From Amycolatopsis methanolica 239 (GTDB lineage Bacteria; Actinomycetota; Actinomycetes; Mycobacteriales; Pseudonocardiaceae), in contig NZ_CP009110.1 of the NCBI RefSeq assembly GCF_000739085.1, forward strand, positions 3,224,001 to 3,288,000: a DNA stretch of 64,000 bases, written 5' to 3'. The notes under the pieces are model-generated. The model did not search any database and had not been told where the DNA came from. It saw only the letters and a program-made list of their open reading frames with translations. Positions 8,347 through 16,999 of the stretch are shown here, piece after piece. The first letter of the stretch is position 1. Each line of letters starts with the position of its first letter. A program made the position numbers and the translations under genes.

Positions 8347-10029
8347 TCAGGATTGCGGGACGTCGTCCGCCGACGCCCGGTGTTCGCCGCGCAGGCGCGC
8401 GTTGGCCGCTTCGAGGCCGGGCGTGCGCGGCGGTAGCGGCGCGATCTGCACCAGGACCTGCTCCGGCATCGAGCGGCAGGCGTCGCCACACTCCTTGGTC
8501 TGCATGCAGTCCTCGGAGCAGATCCACTGCTTGTGGAACGGGCACGGGAAGAGGTCGTCGGTGCTGACGACCTCGCCGTCGACGGGGCAGGCGACGACGA
8601 GATCTTCTCGCGGCCAGGTGATTCGGGAGCGGATCGCGTACTGGCGGCCGCGTGCTCGCACGCCCAGCCACCAGGTCAGTCCGCCGGCGATCAAGAAGCT
8701 GACCCAGTTCGACAGGTAGAGCGTGACCTGGCCGCCCAGGAGCCCGAGCAGTCCGCTCACCGCCAGGAAGGAGCCGACGACGGTAGCCGTGAACAGGGGA
8801 ATCACCCCGGTCCAGTTCCAGTGCTTGAGCATGGCGCGGCGATACTCGATGAACCGGCCGTTGGCCGGCCCGTGCCCGCCCCGTCCCCGGACCAGCAGGA
8901 GGTCGGCGACGCTGACACCGATCCAGGCGGCCAGCAGCACACCTTCGACGGCGAGGACGGTGCCCAGGTGACCGAGGACGTTGAGGTACATCGACAGGGT
9001 GCCGGCCACCACCATGACGACCGCCCAGAAGGACCTGCCGGGCGTGAATCGCAGGCGGGAGAAGAAGTTCGCCAGCGAGAGCGAGCCGCTGTAGGCGTTG
9101 ATCAGGTTGATGCGCAGCTGGGTGACCACGATGAGCAGGAAGCCGGCGACGCCCATGATCGTGACCATGTACTGGCCGGGATTGGTGTCTCCGCCCGAGG
9201 ACGCCCACAGGAACAGGCCGATCCCGCCGGCGATGACGTAGGCGCCGAAGGCGTACGGGAGCAGCGCCACCCAGAGCGCGCCGCGCCGGCCGCCGCGGAC
9301 GAGGCTCTGGTCGTTCGCGAGCAACCGCCCCATGTCGGCGTGCCCGAACGCCACGTTGCCGACCAGTCCGTTGTACGACGCCACCGCACCGAGCAGGCCG
9401 ACTCCGCCCACGGCACCCATGTGCGCGGCGAGAAACTCGCCGGTGGCGGACATATCCGACCGGGCGAGCACGATGATCAGCAGTGCCGCCAGCCCGACGA
9501 CGTAGACGTAGAGCGTCCACTTCTGGAACTTGGCCACGAACTGCAACCCATACAGCACCAACGGCAGGAACACCAGGCCCACCAGCAGGTAGGAGATCTT
9601 CAGCGGAATTCCCGTCTGCGCGGACAGGGCGCTGGAGAGGATCTGACCCTCGGTCGCGAAGTAGGTCAGCCAGCTCACCCAGTAGAGCAGGGTGGTCCAG
9701 GCGGCACCATCGAAGCCGAGGCCGAGACCCCGCGACATCAGCGCCGAACCCAGTCCCGTGCGCGAGGCTGTCTTCACGTACAGCACGTTGAGCAGGGTCT
9801 GCACCACGACCGCGTAGGCGATGGCGATCAGCACGTTCGCGATGCCGAACGACGCCGACAACCCCGCGGGCAGCGAAAGGAAGATGGCTGCCGTGGCACC
9901 GCCCAGCAGTGAAAGCACGACCTCGGACGTGCGATAACGCCAGGTGGGTGGCACCTTGCCCAAGGCGTAGTCGTTGCGTGCGACGCTGCCGGACCCGATG
10001 CGCGCGGGCATGTCGCCGGTATCGCTCAT
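8347..10029 (-). CDS. NCS1-like permease with a C-terminal Cys-rich domain
   Basis: A 560-aa protein. Residues 1-460 contain about twelve membrane segments and NCS1-like blocks (NDYALGKVPPTWRY at the N-terminus, TQLRINLINAYSGSLSLANF mid-protein). The extra tail after residue 475 carries six cysteines between residues 481 and 518 (CPVDGE, PCPFHKQWICSEDC, KECGDAC), an arrangement able to bind zinc or an Fe-S cluster. Ordinary NCS1 carriers end soon after the last helix, so this tail is a fusion. It is probably cytoplasmic and may gate or sense. Substrate unknown; the downstream partner is the Ntn hydrolase. Confidence 0.85.
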   Translation of the reverse strand: MSDTGDMPARIGSGSVARNDYALGKVPPTWRYRTSEVVLSLLGGATAAIFLSLPAGLSASFGIANVLIAIAYAVVVQTLLNVLYVKTASRTGLGSALMSRGLGLGFDGAAWTTLLYWVSWLTYFATEGQILSSALSAQTGIPLKISYLLVGLVFLPLVLYGLQFVAKFQKWTLYVYVVGLAALLIIVLARSDMSATGEFLAAHMGAVGGVGLLGAVASYNGLVGNVAFGHADMGRLLANDQSLVRGGRRGALWVALLPYAFGAYVIAGGIGLFLWASSGGDTNPGQYMVTIMGVAGFLLIVVTQLRINLINAYSGSLSLANFFSRLRFTPGRSFWAVVMVVAGTLSMYLNVLGHLGTVLAVEGVLLAAWIGVSVADLLLVRGRGGHGPANGRFIEYRRAMLKHWNWTGVIPLFTATVVGSFLAVSGLLGLLGGQVTLYLSNWVSFLIAGGLTWWLGVRARGRQYAIRSRITWPREDLVVACPVDGEVVSTDDLFPCPFHKQWICSEDCMQTKECGDACRSMPEQVLVQIAPLPPRTPGLEAANARLRGEHRASADDVPQS

Positions 10030-10306
10030 CGTCTCTCCTCAGTCATTCGTCGAAATGGGGCGCAGCATCTCGCGGAAGCCCCGCGACTGCGCCCGGACAG
10101 TGACGGTGGCCGGGTCCCAGGACACGTTCGGCCACCCCGTTTTGTGGAGCTTACGGATTGTTCAACAGGGCTACAAGACTGTCGTATGTGGACGACGCCG
10201 TTCCGGGTCTCGCGGCGAGGACCGCGGAGTGGAAACCGGGTTGCCCGGCCATCGGATGCCGGTGCAGCACTCCCCGGTGGCAGCAGCTCGGCGCCGCGGC
10301 TGTGTC

Positions 10307-11371
10307 TCACCGCGTTTCGGTGACCTTGGAGAGTCCGCGGGGCGAGTCGGGGTTGTTGCCGCGCGCGAGGGCGAGGTGCAGTGCGAAATGCTGGAACGGC
10401 AGGATTTCGGCGATCGGGGAGACCTCTTCGGACAGACCGCCCGGAAGCACGATGCCCGCGCTCGAGCCGGGGACGGTCTCGGCGCTGCCGACGTACCACG
10501 CCTCGGCGCCCAGGTTGCGGATCCTCGTGATCGCCTCGCGCATCGCCCGGGCGCCGACGCCTTCGGCGGCGATCACGAGGACCTTCGCGCCGCGGTCGAC
10601 CATCGCGATGGGGCCGTGCAGCAGGTCGGCGCCGGAGAACGCCTGGGCCGGCAGGTACGAGGTCTCCATGAGCTTCAGCGCCGCCTCGTGCGCGGTCGCG
10701 CTGGAGTAACCCCGTCCGGTCACCACGAAGTTCGTCGTGCCGCGGTGTCCTTCGGCGCTCTCCCGTACGCCGTCCTCCAGTGCCAGCAGCCGGTCGCCCG
10801 CACCGGGCAACGCCGCGGCCGCTTCACCGTCACCGCCGCGCAGCTGGTCGACGAGCAGGTACAGGCTCAGCAGCTGGGCGGTGTAGGACTTGGTCGCCGC
10901 CACAGCGCGCTCCGGCCCGGCGAGGATGTCGATGTGCAGCTCCGCGGCCTGTGCCAGGGGGGACTGGGTGTCGTTGGTCACCGCCAGCGTCAGCGCGCCG
11001 CGGCGCCTGCTCGTCTCGACGGTCTGGACGAGATCCGGCGACCGGCCGGACTGGCTGACCGCGACCACCAGGACATCGCGCAGGTCCGGGCTCGTGCCGT
11101 AGGCGGTCACCGTCGAGGGTGAGATCAGCCCGGCCGGCAGCTGGTGGACCACCTCGAACAGGTACTTGGCGTAGAGGGCCGCGTGGTCGGACGTCCCCCG
11201 AGCGGCGAAGAGCACGAACCGCGGTGCCGCCCGGCGCACGGCCGTGGTGACGGGCTCGATGCGGCCGCGTTCGGCGAGACCGCGCCGCCACACCTCGGGC
11301 TGCTCCGCGATCTCGGTCCACATCGTCGTCCCGGCGCTGCTCGGCCGGACCTTGCCGAAGGTCTGGGTCAC
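10307..11371 (-). CDS. double-SIS-domain sugar-phosphate isomerase/deaminase (NagB-II / AgaS type)
   Basis: A 354-aa protein with two SIS domains and no glutaminase domain, so it is not GlmS. The first SIS block FAARGTSDHAALYAKYLFE is near residue 55; the phosphosugar-binding VAVSQSGRSPDLV and AVTNDTQSPLAQ follow, and FVVTGRGYSSATAHEAALKL opens the second domain. Relatives are amino-sugar-6-phosphate deaminase/isomerases. The GTG at 11371 has GGGAGAGG about nine bases upstream. It is divergent from the ABC-kinase-deacylase operon and shares its promoter region, so it probably carries out the last step on the imported, phosphorylated and deacylated amino sugar. Confidence 0.88.
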   Translation of the reverse strand: MTQTFGKVRPSSAGTTMWTEIAEQPEVWRRGLAERGRIEPVTTAVRRAAPRFVLFAARGTSDHAALYAKYLFEVVHQLPAGLISPSTVTAYGTSPDLRDVLVVAVSQSGRSPDLVQTVETSRRRGALTLAVTNDTQSPLAQAAELHIDILAGPERAVAATKSYTAQLLSLYLLVDQLRGGDGEAAAALPGAGDRLLALEDGVRESAEGHRGTTNFVVTGRGYSSATAHEAALKLMETSYLPAQAFSGADLLHGPIAMVDRGAKVLVIAAEGVGARAMREAITRIRNLGAEAWYVGSAETVPGSSAGIVLPGGLSEEVSPIAEILPFQHFALHLALARGNNPDSPRGLSKVTETR

Positions 11372-11411
11372 GTTCGTCGTCCTCTCCCGGCACCCCGAAG
11401 TGAGGCGCCTG

Positions 11412-11440
11412 TTGACACTGATCAGCTCTATGAGTAAACC
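11412..11440 (+). promoter_or_regulatory. candidate promoter of the ABC/kinase operon
   Basis: TTGACA at 11412-11417 is followed after 17 bases by TAAACC (11435-11440). The start codon is at 11469. The -10 is weak, and the next bases form a palindromic operator. Confidence 0.5.
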
Positions 11441-11458
11441 TTAGGAAAGTTTCCGAAG
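11440..11458. promoter_or_regulatory. palindromic operator CTTAGGAAAGTTTCCGAAG (candidate ROK site)
   Basis: A 19-bp palindrome around a central G with a single mismatched pair, immediately downstream of the -10 and 10 bases before the substrate-binding-protein start. Its form and place suit the operator of the ROK regulator encoded at 16992 in the same operon. It could also control the divergent SIS gene. Confidence 0.6.
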
Positions 11459-11468
11459 AAAGGTCCCC

Positions 11469-12857
11469 ATGTCCCCACTCTCACGACGACGGCTCCTGCG
11501 GGCCGCCGGGCTGACCGCGCTGGCCTTCGGCGCGGGGCCGGCTCTGTCCGCCTGCGCGGGGAGCCAGGCGCGCACACCGCGTGGCGGGCCGCCGCTGTCC
11601 GCCCCGGCCGCCGGCGGTGCGAACCTGAACATGCGCATCTGGGGCGCCTACCCCGACTTCGTCGGCGGCGTCGTCGAGGACTTCGAGCGGACCTACGGAA
11701 CCACCGTCGACCTCGGGGTGATCGCGGGCGACTACCCGTCCCTGATGACGAACCTGCTCAGGCAGAGCACCCCGCTCGACATGGTCTACAGCCTGTGGCA
11801 CATGCCCCAGGCCTACTACGAGGCCGGCTGGATCCGCGACTTCGAGCGGTTCTGGGCCAGGGCGGACGCGAAACGGGAAATGCTGCCCGCCGTGCGCGAC
11901 GCGCTGACCGTCAACGGAAGCCTGATCGGCCTGCCGTACTTCGCCTTCGTCAACGGCGCGCTGTTCGCCAACACCGACGTGCTGCGCAGGGCGAATCTCG
12001 AAGGTCAGTACCCGACGACCTACGACGAGCTGTACGCCCAGGTCCGCTTGATCAAGCGGCGCGGCGCGAGCGACACGCCGTACCTGCCGTCGTTCTGGTC
12101 GGCGCCGTGGTACGGAATTCCGTTCGGCTTCATCCAGGAAGCGCTCAACCGGAGCATCCCGCTCTTCGCCGACGACGGCCATCCGGTGTTCGACGAGCAC
12201 TCCGCCGTGGTCGACATGCTGAAGCAGTGGCGCAGCCTGTACAGCGAAGGCCTGGTGCCCAAGGGCGTGCTGACGTTCCAGGAATCCGACTGGACCGAGA
12301 CGTTCGCCAAGGGCGGCATCGCCTACTCGCCCCAGCTGCAGTACGACCTGAAGACCTTCGCCGACCCGAAGACGTCCCGGGTGGCGGGCAAGATCGTGCC
12401 TGTTCCGCAGCAGGGGCAGAACTGGGGCATGCTGCACGTCGGCGCGTACCTGATCGGTGATCACGGCCAGAGCGACGACGTCCTCGCGCAGACGTACGAC
12501 CTCGCGCAGCACTTCGGCTACCGGGACCGGCGCACCGGCCGCTTCGACGTGCCGACGGCCTGGGCGAAGAACTACTACATGACCCAGGGCTACGCCGAGG
12601 TCAACAACAGCCCGGAGGTCGCGGAGGCGGTCGCCCGGTGGCTGCCGGACCCGGAGACCAACTGGCCCGTGCTGCAGGACTACCTCGCCAAGCCGCAGGC
12701 CGCGACGAGTCTGTTCCACACGACGTGGGGGCCGACCTGGATGAACTACGCCTCCCACGAACTACCGAAGGCGGTCAACGGCGACGAAGACGCCGAAACG
12801 GTCGTGAAGAACCTGCGGACGAAAGCGGAGAGCCTGATCGATGTCTACGGTCACTGA
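11469..12857 (+). CDS. ABC transporter sugar-binding lipoprotein
   Basis: A 462-aa extracellular solute-binding protein of the family-1 (maltose-binding type) fold. The N-terminus has a twin-arginine motif (SRRRLLRAAG) and a lipobox LSAC with the lipid-modified Cys near residue 28, so it is a Tat-exported lipoprotein anchored outside the membrane. The ligand is probably a sugar or amino sugar, judged from the permease class and the kinase, SIS and deacylase partners. AAAGG precedes the ATG. Its last 17 bases overlap the first permease gene. It is the first gene of an eight-gene operon. Confidence 0.92.
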   Translation: MSPLSRRRLLRAAGLTALAFGAGPALSACAGSQARTPRGGPPLSAPAAGGANLNMRIWGAYPDFVGGVVEDFERTYGTTVDLGVIAGDYPSLMTNLLRQSTPLDMVYSLWHMPQAYYEAGWIRDFERFWARADAKREMLPAVRDALTVNGSLIGLPYFAFVNGALFANTDVLRRANLEGQYPTTYDELYAQVRLIKRRGASDTPYLPSFWSAPWYGIPFGFIQEALNRSIPLFADDGHPVFDEHSAVVDMLKQWRSLYSEGLVPKGVLTFQESDWTETFAKGGIAYSPQLQYDLKTFADPKTSRVAGKIVPVPQQGQNWGMLHVGAYLIGDHGQSDDVLAQTYDLAQHFGYRDRRTGRFDVPTAWAKNYYMTQGYAEVNNSPEVAEAVARWLPDPETNWPVLQDYLAKPQAATSLFHTTWGPTWMNYASHELPKAVNGDEDAETVVKNLRTKAESLIDVYGH

Positions 12858-13803
12858 TCCGACTGCTCCGGCCCGGCCGCCGAAGGCGCGTGGTGCCGCG
12901 TCGGCCCGCATCCCGTTCAGCTCACGGCTGAGCCCGACCCGCTTCGGCTTCCTGCTCGTCGCGCCGGTACTGGTGCTGGTGCTGGCGATCGTCGTGTACC
13001 CGGTGGCGTACTCGCTCTACCTGAGCTTCGTGCGCACGAACCCGATCACCGGCAGTCAGACCTTCGTCGGCCTGAAGAACTTCCACAACGTGTTCACCGA
13101 CCCGGCGTTCTGGCACTCGACCTGGCTGACGCTCTACTACGTCGTCTGCGTGACGGTGCTCGCGGCCGGGATTTCCCTGGGCATGGCACTGCTGCTGCGG
13201 GAGAAGTTCATCGGCCGGCCCGTGCTGATGGCCGTCATCGTGCTCCCGTGGTCGTTGTCGACGTACGCGGCCGGTGTCGTCTGGCGCTACGTCTTCAGCC
13301 CGCAGTACGGCCTGCTGGCCGGGATCTTCGAGAAGTTCGGACTGTCCCCGGTGGACTTCCTGTCCCAGAACTCGGTGATCCCCTCGCTCGCGGTCGTGCA
13401 CGCGTGGCAGTTCGCCCCGCTGGGTGCCTACTTCCTGCTCGCGAGCCTGCAGGTGATCCCGGAGGACCTGTACAAGCTCGGCAAGGTCGACGGCATGGGG
13501 ATCCTGCGGCGGTTCACCGCGATCACCCTGCCCTACATCCGGCTGCCGCTGTCGATCTTCCTGGTGCTGGTGGGCGGTCAGGCCGCGACGGCGTTCGACC
13601 TCATCTACTTCCTCACCTCGGGCGGGCCGGGCTCGGCGTCGCGGACGCTGACCTACGACATCTACCAGCAGACGTTCCAGGACCAGAGCTTCGGTACCGG
13701 CGCCGCCACCTCGTGGGTGCTGCTGGTGGTCCTCACCGTGGTCACGGCCGGCTACTACGCGGTGGCCATGTCGTCATCGCGGCGCGAGAAGGAGGCGAGC
13801 TGA
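12841..13803 (+). CDS. ABC sugar permease, MalF/UgpA type
   Basis: A 320-aa membrane protein with six hydrophobic segments after a short basic N-terminus. The EAA loop that contacts the ATPase reads LYKLGKVDGMGILRRFTAIT near residue 215. It forms one half of the importer channel with the next gene. The ATG lies inside the 3' end of the binding-protein gene, so translation is coupled. Confidence 0.93.
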   Translation: MSTVTDPTAPARPPKARGAASARIPFSSRLSPTRFGFLLVAPVLVLVLAIVVYPVAYSLYLSFVRTNPITGSQTFVGLKNFHNVFTDPAFWHSTWLTLYYVVCVTVLAAGISLGMALLLREKFIGRPVLMAVIVLPWSLSTYAAGVVWRYVFSPQYGLLAGIFEKFGLSPVDFLSQNSVIPSLAVVHAWQFAPLGAYFLLASLQVIPEDLYKLGKVDGMGILRRFTAITLPYIRLPLSIFLVLVGGQAATAFDLIYFLTSGGPGSASRTLTYDIYQQTFQDQSFGTGAATSWVLLVVLTVVTAGYYAVAMSSSRREKEAS

Positions 13804-13804
13804 C

Positions 13805-14665
13805 ATGACGCTCCGCCGTAAGGTGATCATCCACCTACTGGCGCTGATCGCGTTCGTGTGGTCGGTCGCGCCACTGGCGTGGATCCTCGTCATCTCCCTG
13901 ATGTACCACCACGAATTCGGCTCCGCCGACATCCACCTCCTGCCCGACCAGCCGACGCTCGCGAACTACGTCCGCCTGCTCGGCGGATCCGCGGCGAACT
14001 GGGACGGTTCGCGCATGGAGCCCAACGCCTACGGGCCGTTGATCCGCGCGGGCCTGCTCAACAGCGCCGAGGTCGCCGTGTGGGTGACGGTGCTCAGCAT
14101 GCTCGTCGCGGTGCCGGCGGCCTATGCGCTGTCCCGCGTGCAGATGCGCTTCCGCAAGGCAGGCCTGCTCACCGTCGTGGCCACCCGGGCCATCCCGCCG
14201 GTCGCCACGACCGTGCCCTTCTTCACGCTGTACCAGACGCTGAACCTCGCCGGCACGAAAACCGGGCTGGTGGTCGCCCACCTGACGATCACGGTGCCCC
14301 TGCTCGTGTGGATCGGTACGAGCTTCTTCGGTGGACTGCCGCCGGGGCTCGAGCGGATCGCGCAGGTGGACGGATGCTCCCGCTGGCAGGCGTTCTGGCG
14401 CATCGTGGTGCCTGCTTCGCGTCCGGCCATGACCGCGATGGCGGTGATCGCGTTCCTGACCTCGTGGGACGAGTTCACCTTCGCGCTGATCTTCAACACC
14501 GGGACGCCCGCGCAGACGTTCCCGGCGGCGCTGTCGAGCATGTTCTTCCAGGTGTCGGTCCCGACCGACGTCGCGGCCGCCACCGTGCTCGGTCTCATCC
14601 CGCCGCTCGTGGTCGCGGCGATCTTCCAGCGGTATATCCGCAAGGTCAACCTGGTCGGTCTTTAG
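13805..14665 (+). CDS. ABC sugar permease, MalG/UgpE type
   Basis: A 286-aa membrane protein, the second half of the importer channel. The EAA motif reads GLERIAQVDGCSRWQAFWRI near residue 183. It starts one base after the stop of the first permease gene. The family's usual length and six segments are intact. Confidence 0.93.
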   Translation: MTLRRKVIIHLLALIAFVWSVAPLAWILVISLMYHHEFGSADIHLLPDQPTLANYVRLLGGSAANWDGSRMEPNAYGPLIRAGLLNSAEVAVWVTVLSMLVAVPAAYALSRVQMRFRKAGLLTVVATRAIPPVATTVPFFTLYQTLNLAGTKTGLVVAHLTITVPLLVWIGTSFFGGLPPGLERIAQVDGCSRWQAFWRIVVPASRPAMTAMAVIAFLTSWDEFTFALIFNTGTPAQTFPAALSSMFFQVSVPTDVAAATVLGLIPPLVVAAIFQRYIRKVNLVGL

Positions 14666-14667
14666 AG

Positions 14668-15792
14668 ATGGACGTTCCCATGCACACAGAAACACCCCAG
14701 GTGCGCGTCGTCGTCGACGCGGTCACCAAGCGGTACGGCAAGTCACCGCGCAAGGCCCTCGACAACGTCAGCCTCGACATCGAGGCGGGGGAGATGCTGG
14801 CCATTCTCGGTCCTTCGGGCAGCGGGAAGACCACGCTCCTCAGCGTCCTCGCGGGACTGGAGACCACCGATTCGGGGCGCTTGCGCTTCGGCGAGGACGA
14901 CGTCACCGACGTGCCCGCCGAACGCCGCAACGTCGCCGTCGTGTTCCAGTCCTCGATGCTGTACCCGCACCTCTCCCTGCGGCGGAGCATCGGCTTCGCG
15001 TTGCGGCTGCAGAAGGTCGCGGAGGCCGAGATCACGGCCCGCATCGACGAGGTCGCGGGCTGGCTGCGGATCGCGCACCTGCTCGACCGCAAACCACACG
15101 AGGTGTCCGGCGGCGAACGCCAGCGCGCCGCGATCGCCAAGGCGCTCGTGTCCCGGCCGGCGCTGCTGCTCATGGACGAGCCGTTCTCGGCGGTGGACGC
15201 CCAGCTGCGCCGCCAGCTGCGCACCGAACTCGTCAAGCTGCACAAGGAGTTCGGCACGACGACCGTGTTCATCACGCACGACCAGGAAGAGGCGATGGGG
15301 ATCGCGGACCGGGTCGCGGTGATGCGTGACGGCAGGCTGGTCCAGGTCTCCGAGCCGCTCGAGCTGTACCGGCGCCCGACGTCCGCGTGGCTGGCCGACT
15401 TCGTCAGCGTGCAGCCGTTCAACCTGGTCGGCGTGCGGCACCGCGGCGGCGGCATCCTCGAAGCCTTCGGCGGTGATGTCGTCCTCTCCGCGCCACGCTC
15501 CGGGCTGCCCGAGGAGTTCGATCTCGGGATCGCCCCCGAGCACGTGACGCTGCGTCCTGCCGACGGGTCCGAGCTGCGGATCTACACCCGGGAGGTCTTC
15601 GGCGGCCAGCTGAAGTACACCGTGCGCACCCCGCACGGTGACGAAATCGTCGCGGTGAGCGGTGAGGAGAACGCCCTCGCCGTCGACACGCCGGTCGAGG
15701 TGGCCGTCGACTGGCGGCGAGCCCTGGCCTTCGGCGCCGACGGCGCCCGACTCGACATCGACCTGGACGGGGAGATCGCCCGTGTTCCTTGA
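14668..15792 (+). CDS. ABC transporter ATP-binding protein, MalK/UgpC type
   Basis: A 374-aa ATPase. Walker A GPSGSGKTT near residue 45, Q-loop VVFQSSMLYPHLS, signature VSGGERQRAAIAKAL, Walker B LLLMDEPFSAVD and the switch His in VFITHDQEEAM are all intact. A C-terminal TOBE-type region of about 130 residues follows, as in sugar importers. The ATG at 14668 directly follows the upstream stop; an alternative ATG is at 14680. The gene overlaps the next by 11 bases. Confidence 0.93.
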   Translation: MDVPMHTETPQVRVVVDAVTKRYGKSPRKALDNVSLDIEAGEMLAILGPSGSGKTTLLSVLAGLETTDSGRLRFGEDDVTDVPAERRNVAVVFQSSMLYPHLSLRRSIGFALRLQKVAEAEITARIDEVAGWLRIAHLLDRKPHEVSGGERQRAAIAKALVSRPALLLMDEPFSAVDAQLRRQLRTELVKLHKEFGTTTVFITHDQEEAMGIADRVAVMRDGRLVQVSEPLELYRRPTSAWLADFVSVQPFNLVGVRHRGGGILEAFGGDVVLSAPRSGLPEEFDLGIAPEHVTLRPADGSELRIYTREVFGGQLKYTVRTPHGDEIVAVSGEENALAVDTPVEVAVDWRRALAFGADGARLDIDLDGEIARVP

Positions 15793-16999
15793 GCTGCTCG
15801 AACGACGCAACCCCGGCCTGCTGCGCGCCGCCGGTGACCTGGCCCTGCGGCGGCGGATCCCGCCGAACACCTTCGTCCTCGACGTCGACGCGATCGCCGC
15901 GAACGGGGCGGCGATCCGCGCCGAGGCGGAGCGCCTCGGCCTGAGCCTGTACTTCATGACCAAGCAGATCGGCCGCAACCCGCTGGTGACGGCCGCGCTG
16001 ACCGGCGAAGGCGGCCGGGAGACCGTGGCCGTCGACATCGCCGACGCCAACGCGCTGACCGGCAACGGTTTCGGGCTCGGGCACATCGGCAACCTGGTCC
16101 AGGTTCCCAGCATCGACATCCCGCGGATCGTCGGACTGGAACCGGAGGTCATCTCGGTCTTCAGCCTCGACAAGGCGGCTCAGATCGCCGAGGAGGCCGC
16201 CCGCCAGGGGCGCGTCCAGGGACTGCTGCTGCGGGTCGCCGATCCGGACCGCGACACCTACCTCCCCGGGATGGACGGCGGCATCCTGCTCGCCGAGCTG
16301 GAGGCGACCGCCCGCGCCATCGCCGCGCTGCCCGGCGTGCGGATCGACGGTGTCACGACCTTCCCCGCGCTGGCCTACTCCGAGGCCGCGGAGCCCCGCC
16401 CCACCGGCAACTTCGACACCCTGCTGACGGCTCGCGACATCCTGACCGGCATCGGCGTCGAGGTGCGCCAGGTGAACGCGCCGGGCAACACGTCCGCGTA
16501 CACGCTCGCCACCCAGGCGAGGCTCGGCGCCACCCACGTGGAGCCGGGTCACGGCTTCCTCGGTACCACACCGTTCCACCTCAAGCAGGACCTGCCCGAG
16601 ATCCCGGCCGCCTGCTATGTCACCGAGGTGGCGCACCACGTGGGCGACCGCGCCTACGTCTACGGCGGTGGGTTCTTCGTCGACGACCCGGTCTGGCTCG
16701 ATCCGGGCTTCCGCCGCAAGGCGATGGTCGGTCGCACCGCGGGCGAGCTCGCCGAGCACCGCGAGGAGTTCTTCGGCGCGGGAGCGGGCGAGACCGGCGG
16801 GTTCGGCGGCATCGACTACTACGGTTTCCTCAGCGGCACGCCGCGGACCGTTCCCGTGGGCGCGACGGTTGTGATGGGATTCCGCATGCAGTCCTTCGTC
16901 ACGCGGGCGAACATCGCGGTCGTCGGCGGTGCCGCGGGCGAGCCCCGGCTGCTCGGTGTGTTCGACCAGATGGGAAATCGGCTACCTACCTATGTCTGA
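15782..16999 (+). CDS. YhfX-family PLP-dependent protein (alanine-racemase-like)
   Basis: A 405-aa protein with a fold-type III (alanine-racemase/DSD1-like) N-terminal barrel. NTFVLDVDAIAANGAAIRAEA leads to YFMTKQIGRNP near residue 58, whose Lys is the likely PLP Schiff-base residue. QVNAPGNTSAYTL and THVEPGHGFLGTTP are further conserved-looking blocks. It matches the group named after E. coli YhfX, whose function is unknown. The GTG at 15782 lies within the end of the ATPase gene. Being inside an ABC/kinase/deacylase operon, it probably acts on an amino-acid or amino-sugar moiety of the imported compound. Confidence 0.8.
   Translation: MFLELLERRNPGLLRAAGDLALRRRIPPNTFVLDVDAIAANGAAIRAEAERLGLSLYFMTKQIGRNPLVTAALTGEGGRETVAVDIADANALTGNGFGLGHIGNLVQVPSIDIPRIVGLEPEVISVFSLDKAAQIAEEAARQGRVQGLLLRVADPDRDTYLPGMDGGILLAELEATARAIAALPGVRIDGVTTFPALAYSEAAEPRPTGNFDTLLTARDILTGIGVEVRQVNAPGNTSAYTLATQARLGATHVEPGHGFLGTTPFHLKQDLPEIPAACYVTEVAHHVGDRAYVYGGGFFVDDPVWLDPGFRRKAMVGRTAGELAEHREEFFGAGAGETGGFGGIDYYGFLSGTPRTVPVGATVVMGFRMQSFVTRANIAVVGGAAGEPRLLGVFDQMGNRLPTYV

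Noticed and set aside
10307..11371. Calling the SIS protein GlmS
   Set aside because: It lacks the N-terminal glutaminase domain with its catalytic Cys and has only the two SIS domains.
13858..14667. Extended N-terminus of the ABC ATPase frame
   Set aside because: It overlaps the second permease entirely and is arginine/proline-rich; the real ATPase begins at 14668.
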